Positions 25,136 through 33,640 of a stretch of DNA of 64,000 nucleotides are shown one piece after another (positions within the stretch are counted from its first letter, which is position 1; every line of letters starts with the position of its first letter). This DNA comes from Deferribacter autotrophicus. GTDB taxonomy: Bacteria; Chrysiogenota; Deferribacteres; Deferribacterales; Deferribacteraceae. The DNA lies in contig NZ_VFJB01000008.1 of NCBI RefSeq assembly GCF_008362905.1, forward strand, positions 62,001 to 126,000, in the 5' to 3' direction. Under the pieces are notes generated by a model. The model saw only the letters and a program-made list of their open reading frames with translations. It had not been told where the DNA came from and ran no database searches. The position numbers were made by a program, and so were the translations under genes.

Positions 25136-25706
25136 TTCCTCCAGAGTAGGGGATTATAATAATTTTTGAGTTGCCGAGCCTTATAGTTGTATTATCTGTT
25201 AGTATATTATCATTTGTTGAAATATTGTCAGAATCAGGTCTTCCAAGATAATCGAAGAATAATTCGTTTTTATTTGAGGAAAAACTATTTTTAAGCTCTA
25301 CAGGGTTATCTCCTGATGGAACTTGAGCAATATTTCCATCATTATCGTATATTGTATACTTTTTATTAGCTCCATCAAAAGTAATCTTCCATCCTCCGCC
25401 GCTTACCATAGATTTGTGCTGAACAAATCTGATATCTGAATACAGTTTTATAAAATCAGCATCTGTTTTAAAATAATCAATTTCAATTTTGGGAGCAACT
25501 ACTATAGCCAAAATTCCAATTAAAACGATGATAATCACAAGCTCAACAAGGGTAAAACCTTTTTTTGAGGGGGAAATGGGGAAATGGGAAGATAGTGAAG
25601 TAGGGAAGTAAAAAACTAGGGAAGTGGGGAGATAGTGAAATAGAGAGATAAAAAGGTAGGGAAGTAGACTTAAAATGATGATTAAATTAATGATGATTTT
25701 TTCCAT
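25122..25706 (-). CDS. MshC-like minor prepilin with unusually long leader
   Basis: 194 residues if started at the ATG at 25706. The prepilin motif SKKG then FTLVELVIIIVLIGILAIVV is clear, but it begins about 50 residues in; normal leaders have 5-25 residues. The extra N-terminal part is encoded by pyrimidine-rich repeat DNA (minus strand, 25675-25571) and gives a second hydrophobic stretch. The likeliest explanation is that the IVP cassette inserted next to the start and removed the native ATG. The mature domain (DADFIKLYSDIRFVQHKSMVSG, LGNSKIIIIPYSGGIVIE) is typical of GspH/MshC minor pilins. Whether the protein is still translated and processed is unknown. Confidence 0.72.
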   Translation of the reverse strand: MEKIIINLIIILSLLPYLFISLFHYLPTSLVFYFPTSLSSHFPISPSKKGFTLVELVIIIVLIGILAIVVAPKIEIDYFKTDADFIKLYSDIRFVQHKSMVSGGGWKITFDGANKKYTIYDNDGNIAQVPSGDNPVELKNSFSSNKNELFFDYLGRPDSDNISTNDNILTDNTTIRLGNSKIIIIPYSGGIVIE

Positions 25707-26087
25707 AGTCCGTAAAGTAACCTGTCAATTTCATTAAGTAAGTTTATTAACTTATTTTTATCAATTTCTGAAATATAATTTAGACGAAAAGCTATTTCAA
25801 TTTGGGTATCAAGTTCACTAATTGAGCCTCTGGCTATATTGTAAAATTGAGCTGATTCTTTTGTAGAGTACCTTGCTGCACCTTCAGCAATGTTAGAAGG
25901 AATTGAAACTACAGCTCTTCTCATCTGCATAGATAGTCCATAAAGCTCATTTTTAGGAAAATTTTCTGTAATATTATAAATTATAATACAAAAATCGACA
26001 GCTAACTGCCATACTTTTAATTTTTTATGAGGTTTGTTCATAGTAATTCGCTCATCAATTTCCCACTTCTCTATTTCCCCATTTCCC
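25571..26087. mobile_element. Putative IVP cassette bounded by 15-bp inverted repeats
   Basis: GGGAAATGGGGAAAT at 25571-25585 is repeated as its exact reverse complement at 26073-26087. Between them is the four-helix-bundle gene plus about 95 bp of purine-rich imperfect repeats (GGGAAGTAG, GATAGTGAA) on the left. The right copy abuts the stop codon of the mshQ-like gene and the left abuts the prepilin FTLVE codons, in line with insertion between two pilus genes. The boundaries are approximate, and no target duplication could be identified. Confidence 0.5.
25682..26041 (-). CDS. Four-helix-bundle protein, 23S rRNA intervening-sequence protein (IVP/S23) family
   Basis: 119 residues. The family signature is strong: KLKVWQLAVDFC, FPKNELYGLSMQMRRAVVSIPSNIAEGAAR, FYNIARGSISELDTQIEIA and LLNEIDRLLYGLWKK. 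These small helical bundles pentamerise and are found in 23S rRNA insertions and as free-standing genes. Their function is unknown; the DGR accessory protein Avd shares the fold. Here the gene lies inside a pilus operon, flanked by 15-bp inverted repeats (25571-25585 and 26073-26087), and so looks like a mobile cassette. Its end overlaps the start of the prepilin gene. Confidence 0.9.
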   Translation of the reverse strand: MNKPHKKLKVWQLAVDFCIIIYNITENFPKNELYGLSMQMRRAVVSIPSNIAEGAARYSTKESAQFYNIARGSISELDTQIEIAFRLNYISEIDKNKLINLLNEIDRLLYGLWKKSSLI

Positions 26088-26091
26088 TATT

Positions 26092-29000
26092 TCACGGCTT
26101 TGCTGGTACTTCCTTCCATTCAATAACCCTGTCTCTACCACGATAGATTCCGAAGGTAGCTGTGCCACAAGAATCATTATCGTTTAAATAGTCATAAAAT
26201 GAAGCTGTACTTGAGATGCAGATATCTACAGTTCCATAATTATTATCACCCGGTTCAGAGAGGGTAAGACTACCTTCTCCATTATTTATTCCAGATGTGC
26301 CTGTGATACTTGTTTCTCCAGAGTTTAGCTCATCTGTAAAGTTGCCTAATATAAAATCGTCTGGATTGATGCTGATATGTGAATCATCGCTGTTTAGCTT
26401 CCAGTAATTACCATCCCAGTATTCGGTGTTGGCAGTTAAAGTTAAATTATCTGTTTCAGGGCCGTAATTATCATAAATTTTCAATCTTCCATATCTCATT
26501 TCACTGCCAGATACGCTGATATTATCTGGTAAATTAATTGCATCTACACCGTCTGAATCTGTAATATTGTCTATTGTAAAAGTAAAATGCGGTGTAAAAG
26601 GTGCAATCTGTGAGTTGTTATCTTTTATGTAAGTTATATTATCGCTGCCAAAAATGTATGTGGCAGTTCCATTGTTATGCGATATTAGATTAGCAATTGC
26701 TCTATTTATCTGAAGAGATACTTTACTAACACCATCTCTACCTAACTGATAATCATCGGTGGTTGGAGAGGTTATATTAAAGCTACTCAAGGTAAGCTTA
26801 AAAAAGGAGTCTTTATAATTTTGAGTAGTTTGATTGTCCTTATTTTGTGCGGTGATTTCAAATTGAGGTACTGTTGAATATGTGGTTGTCTGTTCTGTGT
26901 ATGTAAAGTTAGTTGCAGCATCGGCTAATGTCCCGTTATCTTTTGATGTAATTTTGAAATGATGAGGGATGAATCTACCAACTTCAATGGACGATGAAAT
27001 AGAACCTGCTCCAAGATAATCATCTTGTTTTGCTGTTAATTCGATTACCCCCACTTCATTAAATTTTTCTATTAATTCTACCTGCCCATTTGAAAAGTTG
27101 GATGCTGGAACATTTGCTAAATGTAAATAATTTGTTGCATTACTTCCATTGTCAGGGGCTAAAAATATTGCAGATATTAATATGTTTGTGTCATTCCCAT
27201 TGATATCAAGAGGTTTGTAATTTGGAGTGGTTGTATTATCGGCACAAACAGCTTTTATTGTAAAACTGAAATCTTCGCCAGCTTTTTTAAATGGTGATAT
27301 AGATGCCCAGCAACTATCATTTGAACAAGAAGCATTATAGGCAGGATTTATTGTAGAATTACTAAGATTATCGAAAATAAATTTTGCAGGTTTAAATACA
27401 ACTGTATCAACTCCCTCAAGGTGAGCTGTAGCATTATCAAAAAGTGCATGGATAGTAAGTTTTCCCGCATCTTTGTAAACGGCATTAATAGCGGCCGTAG
27501 CATTATCATCAAACGTTAGTGGAATAGAAGTGGGAGAGTTTGAGTCATTACTAATATGTTGATTGTTGATTAATAACAATATATTATTAGGATTGTTATT
27601 TGGTATTGAGTAATCAAACCAAAAGTATATAGGGATTGAACCGGTAAATGCGGGTACACATTTATATGTTGTATCATCAGTTCTTACAGCTTTTATTTTG
27701 GTTGTTGAAATTTCACATGAATCTGTATTGGGAAAATCGAATATGAATCCTGCATTGTAAAAAGTTATGTCACATGAATTGTCACTGGTTGTAGTGTTAA
27801 AACATTCAACTGGCGCATCAGGATTTAGATTTATAGCTCCAATTTTAACTGTTTCAGCTATTTTATCACTAAGCTGGAAAGTTTCATAGCCATTTGTGAG
27901 AGTTTTATCACTGCCGCCAACCCAAGTGGCATTATTTGTAGCAGTTAATGTTAATGTGGCACCTGAATAAAAAGTTGTACAATTATAATCTGCACACGCT
28001 TTAACAGTTATATTTTCAGGCTGACAAGTAAGACCTGTCCCGTCATGTTCTATGAGATAATGATGAAGATATGCACATGCTTGACAAATTCTTTCTGTTC
28101 CATCCCAGTTTTTACCAAAAAATTCATTATCGTAGATATCTTTAATTTCAGAAGAAGTTAAAGCATAATTGAAAATTTTAAATTCATCAATATATGCACC
28201 TATAGTCTGTCCATTTTCATCATTATTATAATCTGATGCGCCTATCAAGGAAAGTTTGCCGTAAGAAACCGCTGTAACATAATTATAGTAGTTTCCATCT
28301 ATATATAGTTTTGTTATTCCATTTTGCGCTACAAAGGTTATCATATGCCAATCGTTCAAGTCGCTTGGAAAGTATTCACTATCAGCTATAATATCACCCT
28401 GAACTGTCCAGGTTAACAAAGTCTTATTGTTTCGTTTTTCCATTGTAAAATAGATAAAATCATCGTTTTCAGTAGGTCTATCTGCAATATTAAAAAAATA
28501 TATTTCTCGATTCGGGTTATTACTGTAATCAGTATGTCCTTTTTCATCCAAAGGAAATTTTATCCATAAAGATATTGTATATTCGTTACCGATAGGAATG
28601 TCTTTTTCAGGAACAATATAATTGTTATCTGTAAGATCTCCTCCTTTGCAAATTTTACCATTATCAATAGTTGTGGAATCATTTTGTGCCGTTGCGTTAT
28701 AACCATTAGAAGTATTATCTTTTATTTCTCCTATTGTACCATTCCAACTGCATTCATCAAAATGATATTCGACTATAGGGTAAGATAGCTGGCAATTTTC
28801 ACAAGTTCTTTCACTATTATCATAATTTTTATCCGCCTTTTCATTGTTGTAGATTTCTTGGATTTGAGAAGCTGTTAATACTGTATCAAATATTTTTAAT
28901 TCATCTATTTTTCCTTCAAAATCCTGATATTCATCAAAATTACTACCAACTTTATCCTGATCTTGTCCTACTATTAATCCACCATTAGCTATTTCTATTA

Positions 29001-29577
29001 TTCCATCACTTCTAGCAATGGTTATACATTCTATTTGTTCACCATCTACATAAAGACAATTTTGTTTTCCACTTCTTGTCCAAACTAGATGATGCCATTG
29101 GTCATCAGCTATATCTGGAATATCTATGGAAGCTTTTTTACTATTTACCCATACTTCAAGTGTCGTTGCATTTTTGAGCCATATAAGCAATTCATTATTA
29201 AACCAACTATTGTTTTTTTTCCCTGATAAAATAGTCTGATAATCATACTTATTTGAGGTTTTTATCCAAACTGAAACACTAAAATCATCTAAACCATTCA
29301 TTACTCTATAATCTAAACTCACATAGTCAGTTTTACTATCTTTGCTAAAATCTCCTGCTCTACAAATCTTTCCTGATATTGTTGTACTATTGTATGCTGT
29401 TCCATTATAGTTATTTCCACTACTATCTTTGACTTCTCCTACAATTCCATTCCACTGACATTCGTCCATTCTCCATTCAGCTATAGGTGGGGGTACAGCA
29501 GCATATAGTGTAGATGTTAGCAGTAAAAATACCAAAACCGAAAGCCATTTCATATTATTATCTTTTACTTTTTTCAT
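26092..29577 (-). CDS. mshQ: MshQ-like large surface protein with two LamG domains
   Basis: 1161 residues. A signal peptide (MKWLSVLVFLLLTSTLYA, starting at Met9 of the longest form) is followed by two related LamG/concanavalin-like domains, about residues 30-245 and 265-490. Each opens with EWRMDECQWNG or EYHFDECSWNG and ends with a KIDELKIFD / YIDEFKIFN strand and the IxxIYxNE repeat. The rest (about 510-1160) is the DUF6701-type beta-rich region found in MshQ, with paired cysteines. LamG domains bind glycans or proteins, so an adhesive tip or surface role is likely. The gene is in the MSHA locus upstream of the minor pilins. Confidence 0.82.
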   Translation of the reverse strand: MKKVKDNNMKWLSVLVFLLLTSTLYAAVPPPIAEWRMDECQWNGIVGEVKDSSGNNYNGTAYNSTTISGKICRAGDFSKDSKTDYVSLDYRVMNGLDDFSVSVWIKTSNKYDYQTILSGKKNNSWFNNELLIWLKNATTLEVWVNSKKASIDIPDIADDQWHHLVWTRSGKQNCLYVDGEQIECITIARSDGIIEIANGGLIVGQDQDKVGSNFDEYQDFEGKIDELKIFDTVLTASQIQEIYNNEKADKNYDNSERTCENCQLSYPIVEYHFDECSWNGTIGEIKDNTSNGYNATAQNDSTTIDNGKICKGGDLTDNNYIVPEKDIPIGNEYTISLWIKFPLDEKGHTDYSNNPNREIYFFNIADRPTENDDFIYFTMEKRNNKTLLTWTVQGDIIADSEYFPSDLNDWHMITFVAQNGITKLYIDGNYYNYVTAVSYGKLSLIGASDYNNDENGQTIGAYIDEFKIFNYALTSSEIKDIYDNEFFGKNWDGTERICQACAYLHHYLIEHDGTGLTCQPENITVKACADYNCTTFYSGATLTLTATNNATWVGGSDKTLTNGYETFQLSDKIAETVKIGAINLNPDAPVECFNTTTSDNSCDITFYNAGFIFDFPNTDSCEISTTKIKAVRTDDTTYKCVPAFTGSIPIYFWFDYSIPNNNPNNILLLINNQHISNDSNSPTSIPLTFDDNATAAINAVYKDAGKLTIHALFDNATAHLEGVDTVVFKPAKFIFDNLSNSTINPAYNASCSNDSCWASISPFKKAGEDFSFTIKAVCADNTTTPNYKPLDINGNDTNILISAIFLAPDNGSNATNYLHLANVPASNFSNGQVELIEKFNEVGVIELTAKQDDYLGAGSISSSIEVGRFIPHHFKITSKDNGTLADAATNFTYTEQTTTYSTVPQFEITAQNKDNQTTQNYKDSFFKLTLSSFNITSPTTDDYQLGRDGVSKVSLQINRAIANLISHNNGTATYIFGSDNITYIKDNNSQIAPFTPHFTFTIDNITDSDGVDAINLPDNISVSGSEMRYGRLKIYDNYGPETDNLTLTANTEYWDGNYWKLNSDDSHISINPDDFILGNFTDELNSGETSITGTSGINNGEGSLTLSEPGDNNYGTVDICISSTASFYDYLNDNDSCGTATFGIYRGRDRVIEWKEVPAKP

Positions 29578-29632
29578 AAACAGTGGTAATACTGATCCTC
29601 TTTTAAATTAAAAAACACAACATTCCAATATA

Positions 29633-29980
29633 TTAATTAGTAATAAAAATTGTACCATTGTCATATAGTATTTTTCTCCCATCTTTTGTTATTAATTTAT
29701 TGTTTTCAAATTTACTTGCGGCAAGGATAGGATTTCCATTTTCATCAAGGAGAAATCCTTTTTTCTTTAATTCTAACAGATTGTCAGGGAGTTTTCCATA
29801 TTTTATTTGATATAACTTTATGACAAACTTGATATTATTTAAATCCATTTTTACGAGATTTTCTATCATTCTTTTTCGGTACATATTGTATCGTTTATAA
29901 ATAACTGCAATCATAATAGATATAATCAGAAGAACAATTAATATCTCTAATGGTTTGGATCCTTTTTTATTCTGTATCAT
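29633..29980 (-). CDS. Atypical small prepilin-like protein
   Basis: 115 residues. Leader MIQNKKG, then SKPLEILIVLLIISIMIAVIY: the Gly(-1) and Glu(+5) of class III signal peptides are there, but +1 is Ser and +3 is Pro-containing (SKPLE) where FTLIE is normal. The mature domain (FVIKLYQIKYGKLPDNLLELKKKGFL) is the T2SS pseudopilin-like alpha/beta start, as in GspG or PilE minor forms. It sits 55 bp upstream of the mshQ-like gene and overlaps the decayed Uma2 gene by 14 bp. It is probably an additional minor pilin; processing by the peptidase is uncertain because of the altered motif. Confidence 0.65.
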   Translation of the reverse strand: MIQNKKGSKPLEILIVLLIISIMIAVIYKRYNMYRKRMIENLVKMDLNNIKFVIKLYQIKYGKLPDNLLELKKKGFLLDENGNPILAASKFENNKLITKDGRKILYDNGTIFITN

Positions 29981-30350
29981 TATGGCTTTCTTTTTTAAAA
30001 ATTTCCAAAAGTTTCATTCCAATGATTAAATTTGGTGAACCCTCAATGTTTTTCTCAGTGATTTTATTTTTATCACAAACTATGAATATATCAGGCTGGA
30101 CAACATTAAAATAGTCAAAAACAATATCAGTAAGAGTATTAAACAAATTACATCCTTTTAGTTTTTTTCTTTGCTCGTAAACTGTGCCATAAATTTTTTC
30201 TGAAATTATCTGATGTTTAATAGGAGATGCAGGACTCATATTATATGGCACACCATCAATAATCTTCCATCGTTTATCATCTGACCAAGTGAGATAATCT
30301 TGATATGCGTATTTATGATTATCAAGTTCTTTAGTCGATTGACTTATCAT
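29967..30350 (-). pseudogene. Truncated Uma2-family (DUF820) endonuclease-like gene
   Basis: 127 residues against about 190 for the family. The N-terminal two thirds are well kept: YLTWSDDKRWKIIDGVPYNM, ASPIKHQIISEKIYG and VQPDIFIVCDKNKI. After SPNLIIG the normal continuation (EILSPST..., carrying the Glu and later Lys of the PD-(D/E)xK site) is replaced by MKLLEIFKKESHNDTE and a stop. The nuclease centre is therefore incomplete. It lies inside the pilus operon, overlapping a prepilin gene, and looks like a stranded fragment of an accessory insertion. A retained non-nuclease function cannot be excluded. Confidence 0.72.
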
Positions 30351-30477
30351 GTTTTTCCTTAATAACTTTTTATGGTAGATAGTTTATATTTAAATGATAC
30401 AGTTTATATTTCATACTTTCAAGTTATTTTGCTTGAAAAAACTTTATAATTCAATAAACTAATGTAATCTTTCAACT

Positions 30478-31698
30478 TTATCTAAATGCTTTTATCATGT
30501 CCCACATTGGCAAGAATACACCAAGGGCCAGTAGAATTACCATACCTGCTATAAATATTAGTAAAATAGGTTCTATAGCTTGAGATAGAGTCTTTATTGA
30601 ATAATCTATTTCTTCATCATAGTAATCGGCTACTTTGAAAAGCATATCGTCTAAATTACCTGTCTCTTCACCAGACTCTATCATATCAGATACTACAGGA
30701 GGAAAATATTTTGAACGTTTAAATGCTGAAGAAATATTAGAACCACGTGCTACTTGTTCTTTAATCATAAGTAGTTCTCTTTTCAAAGTTTCGTTTCCAG
30801 AAATCTCTGAGACGATATCAAAACTTTTTGAAATATTGATACCGCTTTTATAGAGTAACGCTAAGATTCTGGCAATTCTTGAGATATAAATTTTATGTAC
30901 AAGGGGACCAATGATAGGTACTTTAAATATATATTCATCGATCTTTTTTTTACCTTCTTCTGTTTTTTTATATTTTTTAAAAGCAAAAATTGAAAAAAGT
31001 ATAATAAAAATGATGATATACCAATACCCCTGCACAAACTTGTTTATCCAGATAAGAATTTTTGTGGGTAGAGGTAGTTCTGTTTTGAATCTTGCAAACA
31101 TGTTTGCAAATTTTGGTATAACGAAGGTCACCAAAATTGTAAAAGCAATTACAATGGCACTGACAACAAGTTTTGGATATCTTGTGGCTGTTTTTATCCT
31201 GTTTCTTGTTTCAAGATCAGATTCAAGGATTGATGCAAGCCTTTGTAAAGTAATGTCTAACACACCACCTTCTTCTCCCACTTTTATCATGTTTATATAA
31301 AGAGGAGAAAAAATGTTTTTATGTCTACTAAAAGCTGCGGATAATGATAGACCTGCTTCCACATCATTTTTGATTTGTCTAAGGGCTGTTAAAAGTTTAT
31401 CGCTAAAGTTTTGAGAAGATAATCTTTCAAGAATTTTTAAAACAGGGATACCGGAAGAAAATAGGGTGGCAAATTGTCTGGTAAAAACAATCAGTTCCTC
31501 TAATTTGACATTTGTAAATTTTCTACTTAAATTTTTAAAGTTTTCCTTTAAAAAATCTATTGTTGTATATTGCCTGATTTCTTCAATATCAAGACCTTCA
31601 TCCAATAACATTCTCAGAGCATCTTCTTTCGAGATTGCCTCAAGTGAGCCAGTGACCTTTTGTCCTCGAGGAGCTACTGCACTGTAGTAAAAACGCAT
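30478..31698 (-). CDS. mshG: Inner-membrane platform protein (GspF/PilC/MshG family)
   Basis: 406 residues, normal for the family. Two T2SSF domains (about residues 65-190 and 270-395) each carry the helical bundle signatures FTRQFATLFSSGIPVLKIL and ARILALLYKSGINI, with KVGEEGGVLD and ESGEETGNLDDML turns. Three membrane helices are at about 168-190, 215-240 and 375-400. It anchors the assembly ATPase to the membrane and feeds pilins into the growing fibre. It is separated from the mshB-like gene by a 44-bp gap and is followed by 127 bp without a gene before the Uma2 fragment. Confidence 0.93.
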   Translation of the reverse strand: MRFYYSAVAPRGQKVTGSLEAISKEDALRMLLDEGLDIEEIRQYTTIDFLKENFKNLSRKFTNVKLEELIVFTRQFATLFSSGIPVLKILERLSSQNFSDKLLTALRQIKNDVEAGLSLSAAFSRHKNIFSPLYINMIKVGEEGGVLDITLQRLASILESDLETRNRIKTATRYPKLVVSAIVIAFTILVTFVIPKFANMFARFKTELPLPTKILIWINKFVQGYWYIIIFIILFSIFAFKKYKKTEEGKKKIDEYIFKVPIIGPLVHKIYISRIARILALLYKSGINISKSFDIVSEISGNETLKRELLMIKEQVARGSNISSAFKRSKYFPPVVSDMIESGEETGNLDDMLFKVADYYDEEIDYSIKTLSQAIEPILLIFIAGMVILLALGVFLPMWDMIKAFR

Positions 31699-31742
31699 AG
31701 ATAAGTTTCCTGTTTAAAGTTTTATTTTATTTTAACAAAAAA

Positions 31743-32225
31743 TCACTTAAATAACAATACAACTGAGCCATCAGATGGGTTGTAAACAAACTTTAATGTT
31801 TCATCACTTGCCAGCCAATACTCACAAGTTTCATTGACTTTTCTAGTTTTAAATTCTTCTCCTTTGTATTGTTTTGTTGTAGAATATCCAGCAGTTGGAG
31901 AAAACTCTAATACAGATGTTAATATATCATCACAGTCCTGCCATGCAAAAACACACCCATTTACACCTATTGGCCAACCATTCTTAACATCAATATCATC
32001 AACAATATTTTCCACACAAGAAGAGGCACCAGATACTATCCACTTGGCATGAATTAATCTTACACCTTCTTGAAATGCTCTTGCAATAGCTTTTACTTTG
32101 ACAATCTCACTGTCTTTTTTTAAACTTGTAAACTTTGCAAAGATAAGAGAGCCAAGGATACCCAAGATTACAATAACTAAAATCAACTCTATTAATGTAA
32201 ATCCGCTATAATTTTTTTTATTCAT
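31743..32225 (-). CDS. mshB: MshB-like prepilin
   Basis: 160 residues. Leader MNKKNYSG then FTLIELILVIVILGILGSLIF with Glu at +5. The mature domain has the MshA/MshB-like helix continuation (KAIARAFQEGVRLIHAKWIVSGA) and several cysteines (SSCVEN, NGCVFAWQDCDD, ETCEYW), giving potential disulfides. It lies 3' of the major pilin and past a hairpin terminator, so it should be made at a lower level than MshA. It resembles the major pilin in its KARW/HAKW-xVxG segment, suggesting duplication. Confidence 0.85.
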   Translation of the reverse strand: MNKKNYSGFTLIELILVIVILGILGSLIFAKFTSLKKDSEIVKVKAIARAFQEGVRLIHAKWIVSGASSCVENIVDDIDVKNGWPIGVNGCVFAWQDCDDILTSVLEFSPTAGYSTTKQYKGEEFKTRKVNETCEYWLASDETLKFVYNPSDGSVVLLFK

Positions 32226-32228
32226 GAC

Positions 32229-32256
32229 AAAAAAGGGCCAAAAAGCCCCTTTTTCT
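32229..32256 (-). terminator. Intra-operon terminator/attenuator after the major pilin gene
   Basis: On the minus strand a GC-rich stem (AAGGGGC ... GCCCTT with a TTTTTG loop) is followed by a run of six T. It sits between the major pilin (stop 32274) and the mshB-like gene (start 32225), so it should reduce read-through and raise pilin transcript level relative to the rest of the operon. Confidence 0.7.
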
Positions 32257-32273
32257 TATAAATGTATATATTA

Positions 32274-32717
32274 TTAACAACCATCTGTAAGTATTGTAAC
32301 AGTAGTAGTATTATCTGAGGAATTTACCTCATATTTTACACCACAATTTGAAGTATTGTCATATAAAAATGTAGCAGTACCTGTAGCACCACCAGAATTA
32401 GTAAAAACAAATGTTTCATTATCATAATCAACTGCTGAACCTATACCATTTGCTGTCGCATCAGGATAACCTGTACCGCCTAAAACATTAACAGTTTTAC
32501 CTTCTATTGTAACATTATCAGAAGTCCCTCCATCAACCATCCAACGTGCTTTCACTAAATTTGCTGCTGATTTAACAGCTCCACCCAATCCACTCACAGC
32601 TGCTTTTTTAGCATCACTTTGCAAATTAATGAACTTTGGTACAGCTACTGCTGCAAGAATACCAAGAATCACTATTACAATTACAAGCTCAATTAACGTG
32701 AAACCTTTTTTGTTCAT
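32274..32717 (-). CDS. mshA: Major MSHA-type pilin precursor
   Basis: 147 residues from the ATG at 32717, preceded by AGGAGGT; an upstream in-frame start would add 21 residues and is rejected. Leader MNKKG is followed by FTLIELVIVIVILGILAAVA and VPKFINLQSDAKKAAVSG, characteristic of MshA. The C-terminal region has two cysteines (SNCG and the penultimate TDGC) forming the expected D-region disulfide. It has its own strong promoter and a terminator behind it, as expected for the abundant fibre subunit. A prepilin peptidase is not in the window. Confidence 0.93.
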   Translation of the reverse strand: MNKKGFTLIELVIVIVILGILAAVAVPKFINLQSDAKKAAVSGLGGAVKSAANLVKARWMVDGGTSDNVTIEGKTVNVLGGTGYPDATANGIGSAVDYDNETFVFTNSGGATGTATFLYDNTSNCGVKYEVNSSDNTTTVTILTDGC

Positions 32718-32751
32718 AATAATATACCTCCTAGTTTCCTTATAATAAGTA

Positions 32752-32780
32752 ATGTTATTTTGTGAATAATCATATGTCAA
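32752..32780 (-). promoter_or_regulatory. Sigma-70-type promoter of the major pilin gene
   Basis: On the minus strand, TTGACA (32780-32775) and TAACAT (32757-32752) have a 17-bp spacer. The predicted start lies about 30 bp upstream of the pilin ATG and its AGGAGGT ribosome site. This is the only strong-looking promoter noticed in front of the leftward pilus genes. Confidence 0.6.
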
Positions 32781-32812
32781 TATCTTTTTTGTGCATTTAT
32801 AATAATTTTATT

Positions 32813-33637
32813 TTAGTATTTAAATGAGTAGTAAATTAAGCCTATGTATTCGTGAAGGGCACACCATGTATCGTAAAGATAGCTCATTTTTGGCATAAAG
32901 CTGTCAAAATTGTAACCTGTTCTATCTGTTTTATAGTCGGTGGGAGCAGGAATTACTTTAACATTTACTTTTTTGAAAGATAATACTGCTCTTTTCATAT
33001 GGTATGCTGATGTTACTAATATAGCATTCTTTATTTTCAATTTTGACATTATCTTTTTGCAAAAGAAAGCATTTTCATAGGTATTTTTACTTTTTGTATC
33101 AGTGAAGATCATGAATTCGCTTACTCCCAGCTTGATCAAAACTCTTTTCATAGCATTTGCTTCGGATTCAATTCTTTCGGATTTAAATACGCGTCCGCCA
33201 CTTACTAGAATTGGTAGGTTAGTGGTTTTATGAATGTAGTATGCATAAATCAATCTTTTAAATGGGTCAGGTTTTACTGATGCATGGAAATGTTCATCTG
33301 GAGATCTGTCATAACTGCCACCACCTAGAACAATTATAATGTCAGCATTTTTTATAGTATTAAAATTTAAAGGTGGGTAACTATTTTCAAGAGGTAAAAG
33401 TAAAAAATCTTTTGTCGGTTCAATGGAAAGCAAATAAATTGTAAAAATAGATATAATTGAAAAGAGTCTAATAAGTTTAATGTGTTTGTTTAGTTTGTTA
33501 TAAATGCTATAACCTTTAAAATTCTTTAATAACTTTAAAATATGTGATAAACTTATTGATATAATTAATAAAAGTAAGATGAAAACTCCTGGTGGCAATA
33601 AAAAATATGTAAAAAGTTTAGAAATTACAAAAGTCAT
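32813..33637 (-). CDS. YdcF/ElyC-family membrane protein (DUF218)
   Basis: 274 residues. Two N-terminal membrane helices (about 10-30 and 52-70) precede a DUF218 domain: ADIIIVLGGGSYDRSP, PILVSGGRV, SEANAMKRVLIKLG and KNTYENA. These are the standard blocks of the YdcF/ElyC/SanA group, which in enterobacteria affects cell-envelope and peptidoglycan precursor metabolism. The biochemical activity is unproven. It lies 3 bp after the heptosyltransferase gene, so it is part of an envelope operon rather than of the pilus locus. Confidence 0.85.
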   Translation of the reverse strand: MTFVISKLFTYFLLPPGVFILLLLIISISLSHILKLLKNFKGYSIYNKLNKHIKLIRLFSIISIFTIYLLSIEPTKDFLLLPLENSYPPLNFNTIKNADIIIVLGGGSYDRSPDEHFHASVKPDPFKRLIYAYYIHKTTNLPILVSGGRVFKSERIESEANAMKRVLIKLGVSEFMIFTDTKSKNTYENAFFCKKIMSKLKIKNAILVTSAYHMKRAVLSFKKVNVKVIPAPTDYKTDRTGYNFDSFMPKMSYLYDTWCALHEYIGLIYYSFKY

Positions 33638-33640
33638 TTT

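Noticed and set aside
25682..26041. Diversity-generating retroelement (the four-helix bundle resembles Avd)
   Set aside because: No reverse transcriptase, template repeat or variable repeat is present in the window; the sequence matches the IVP/S23 family better.
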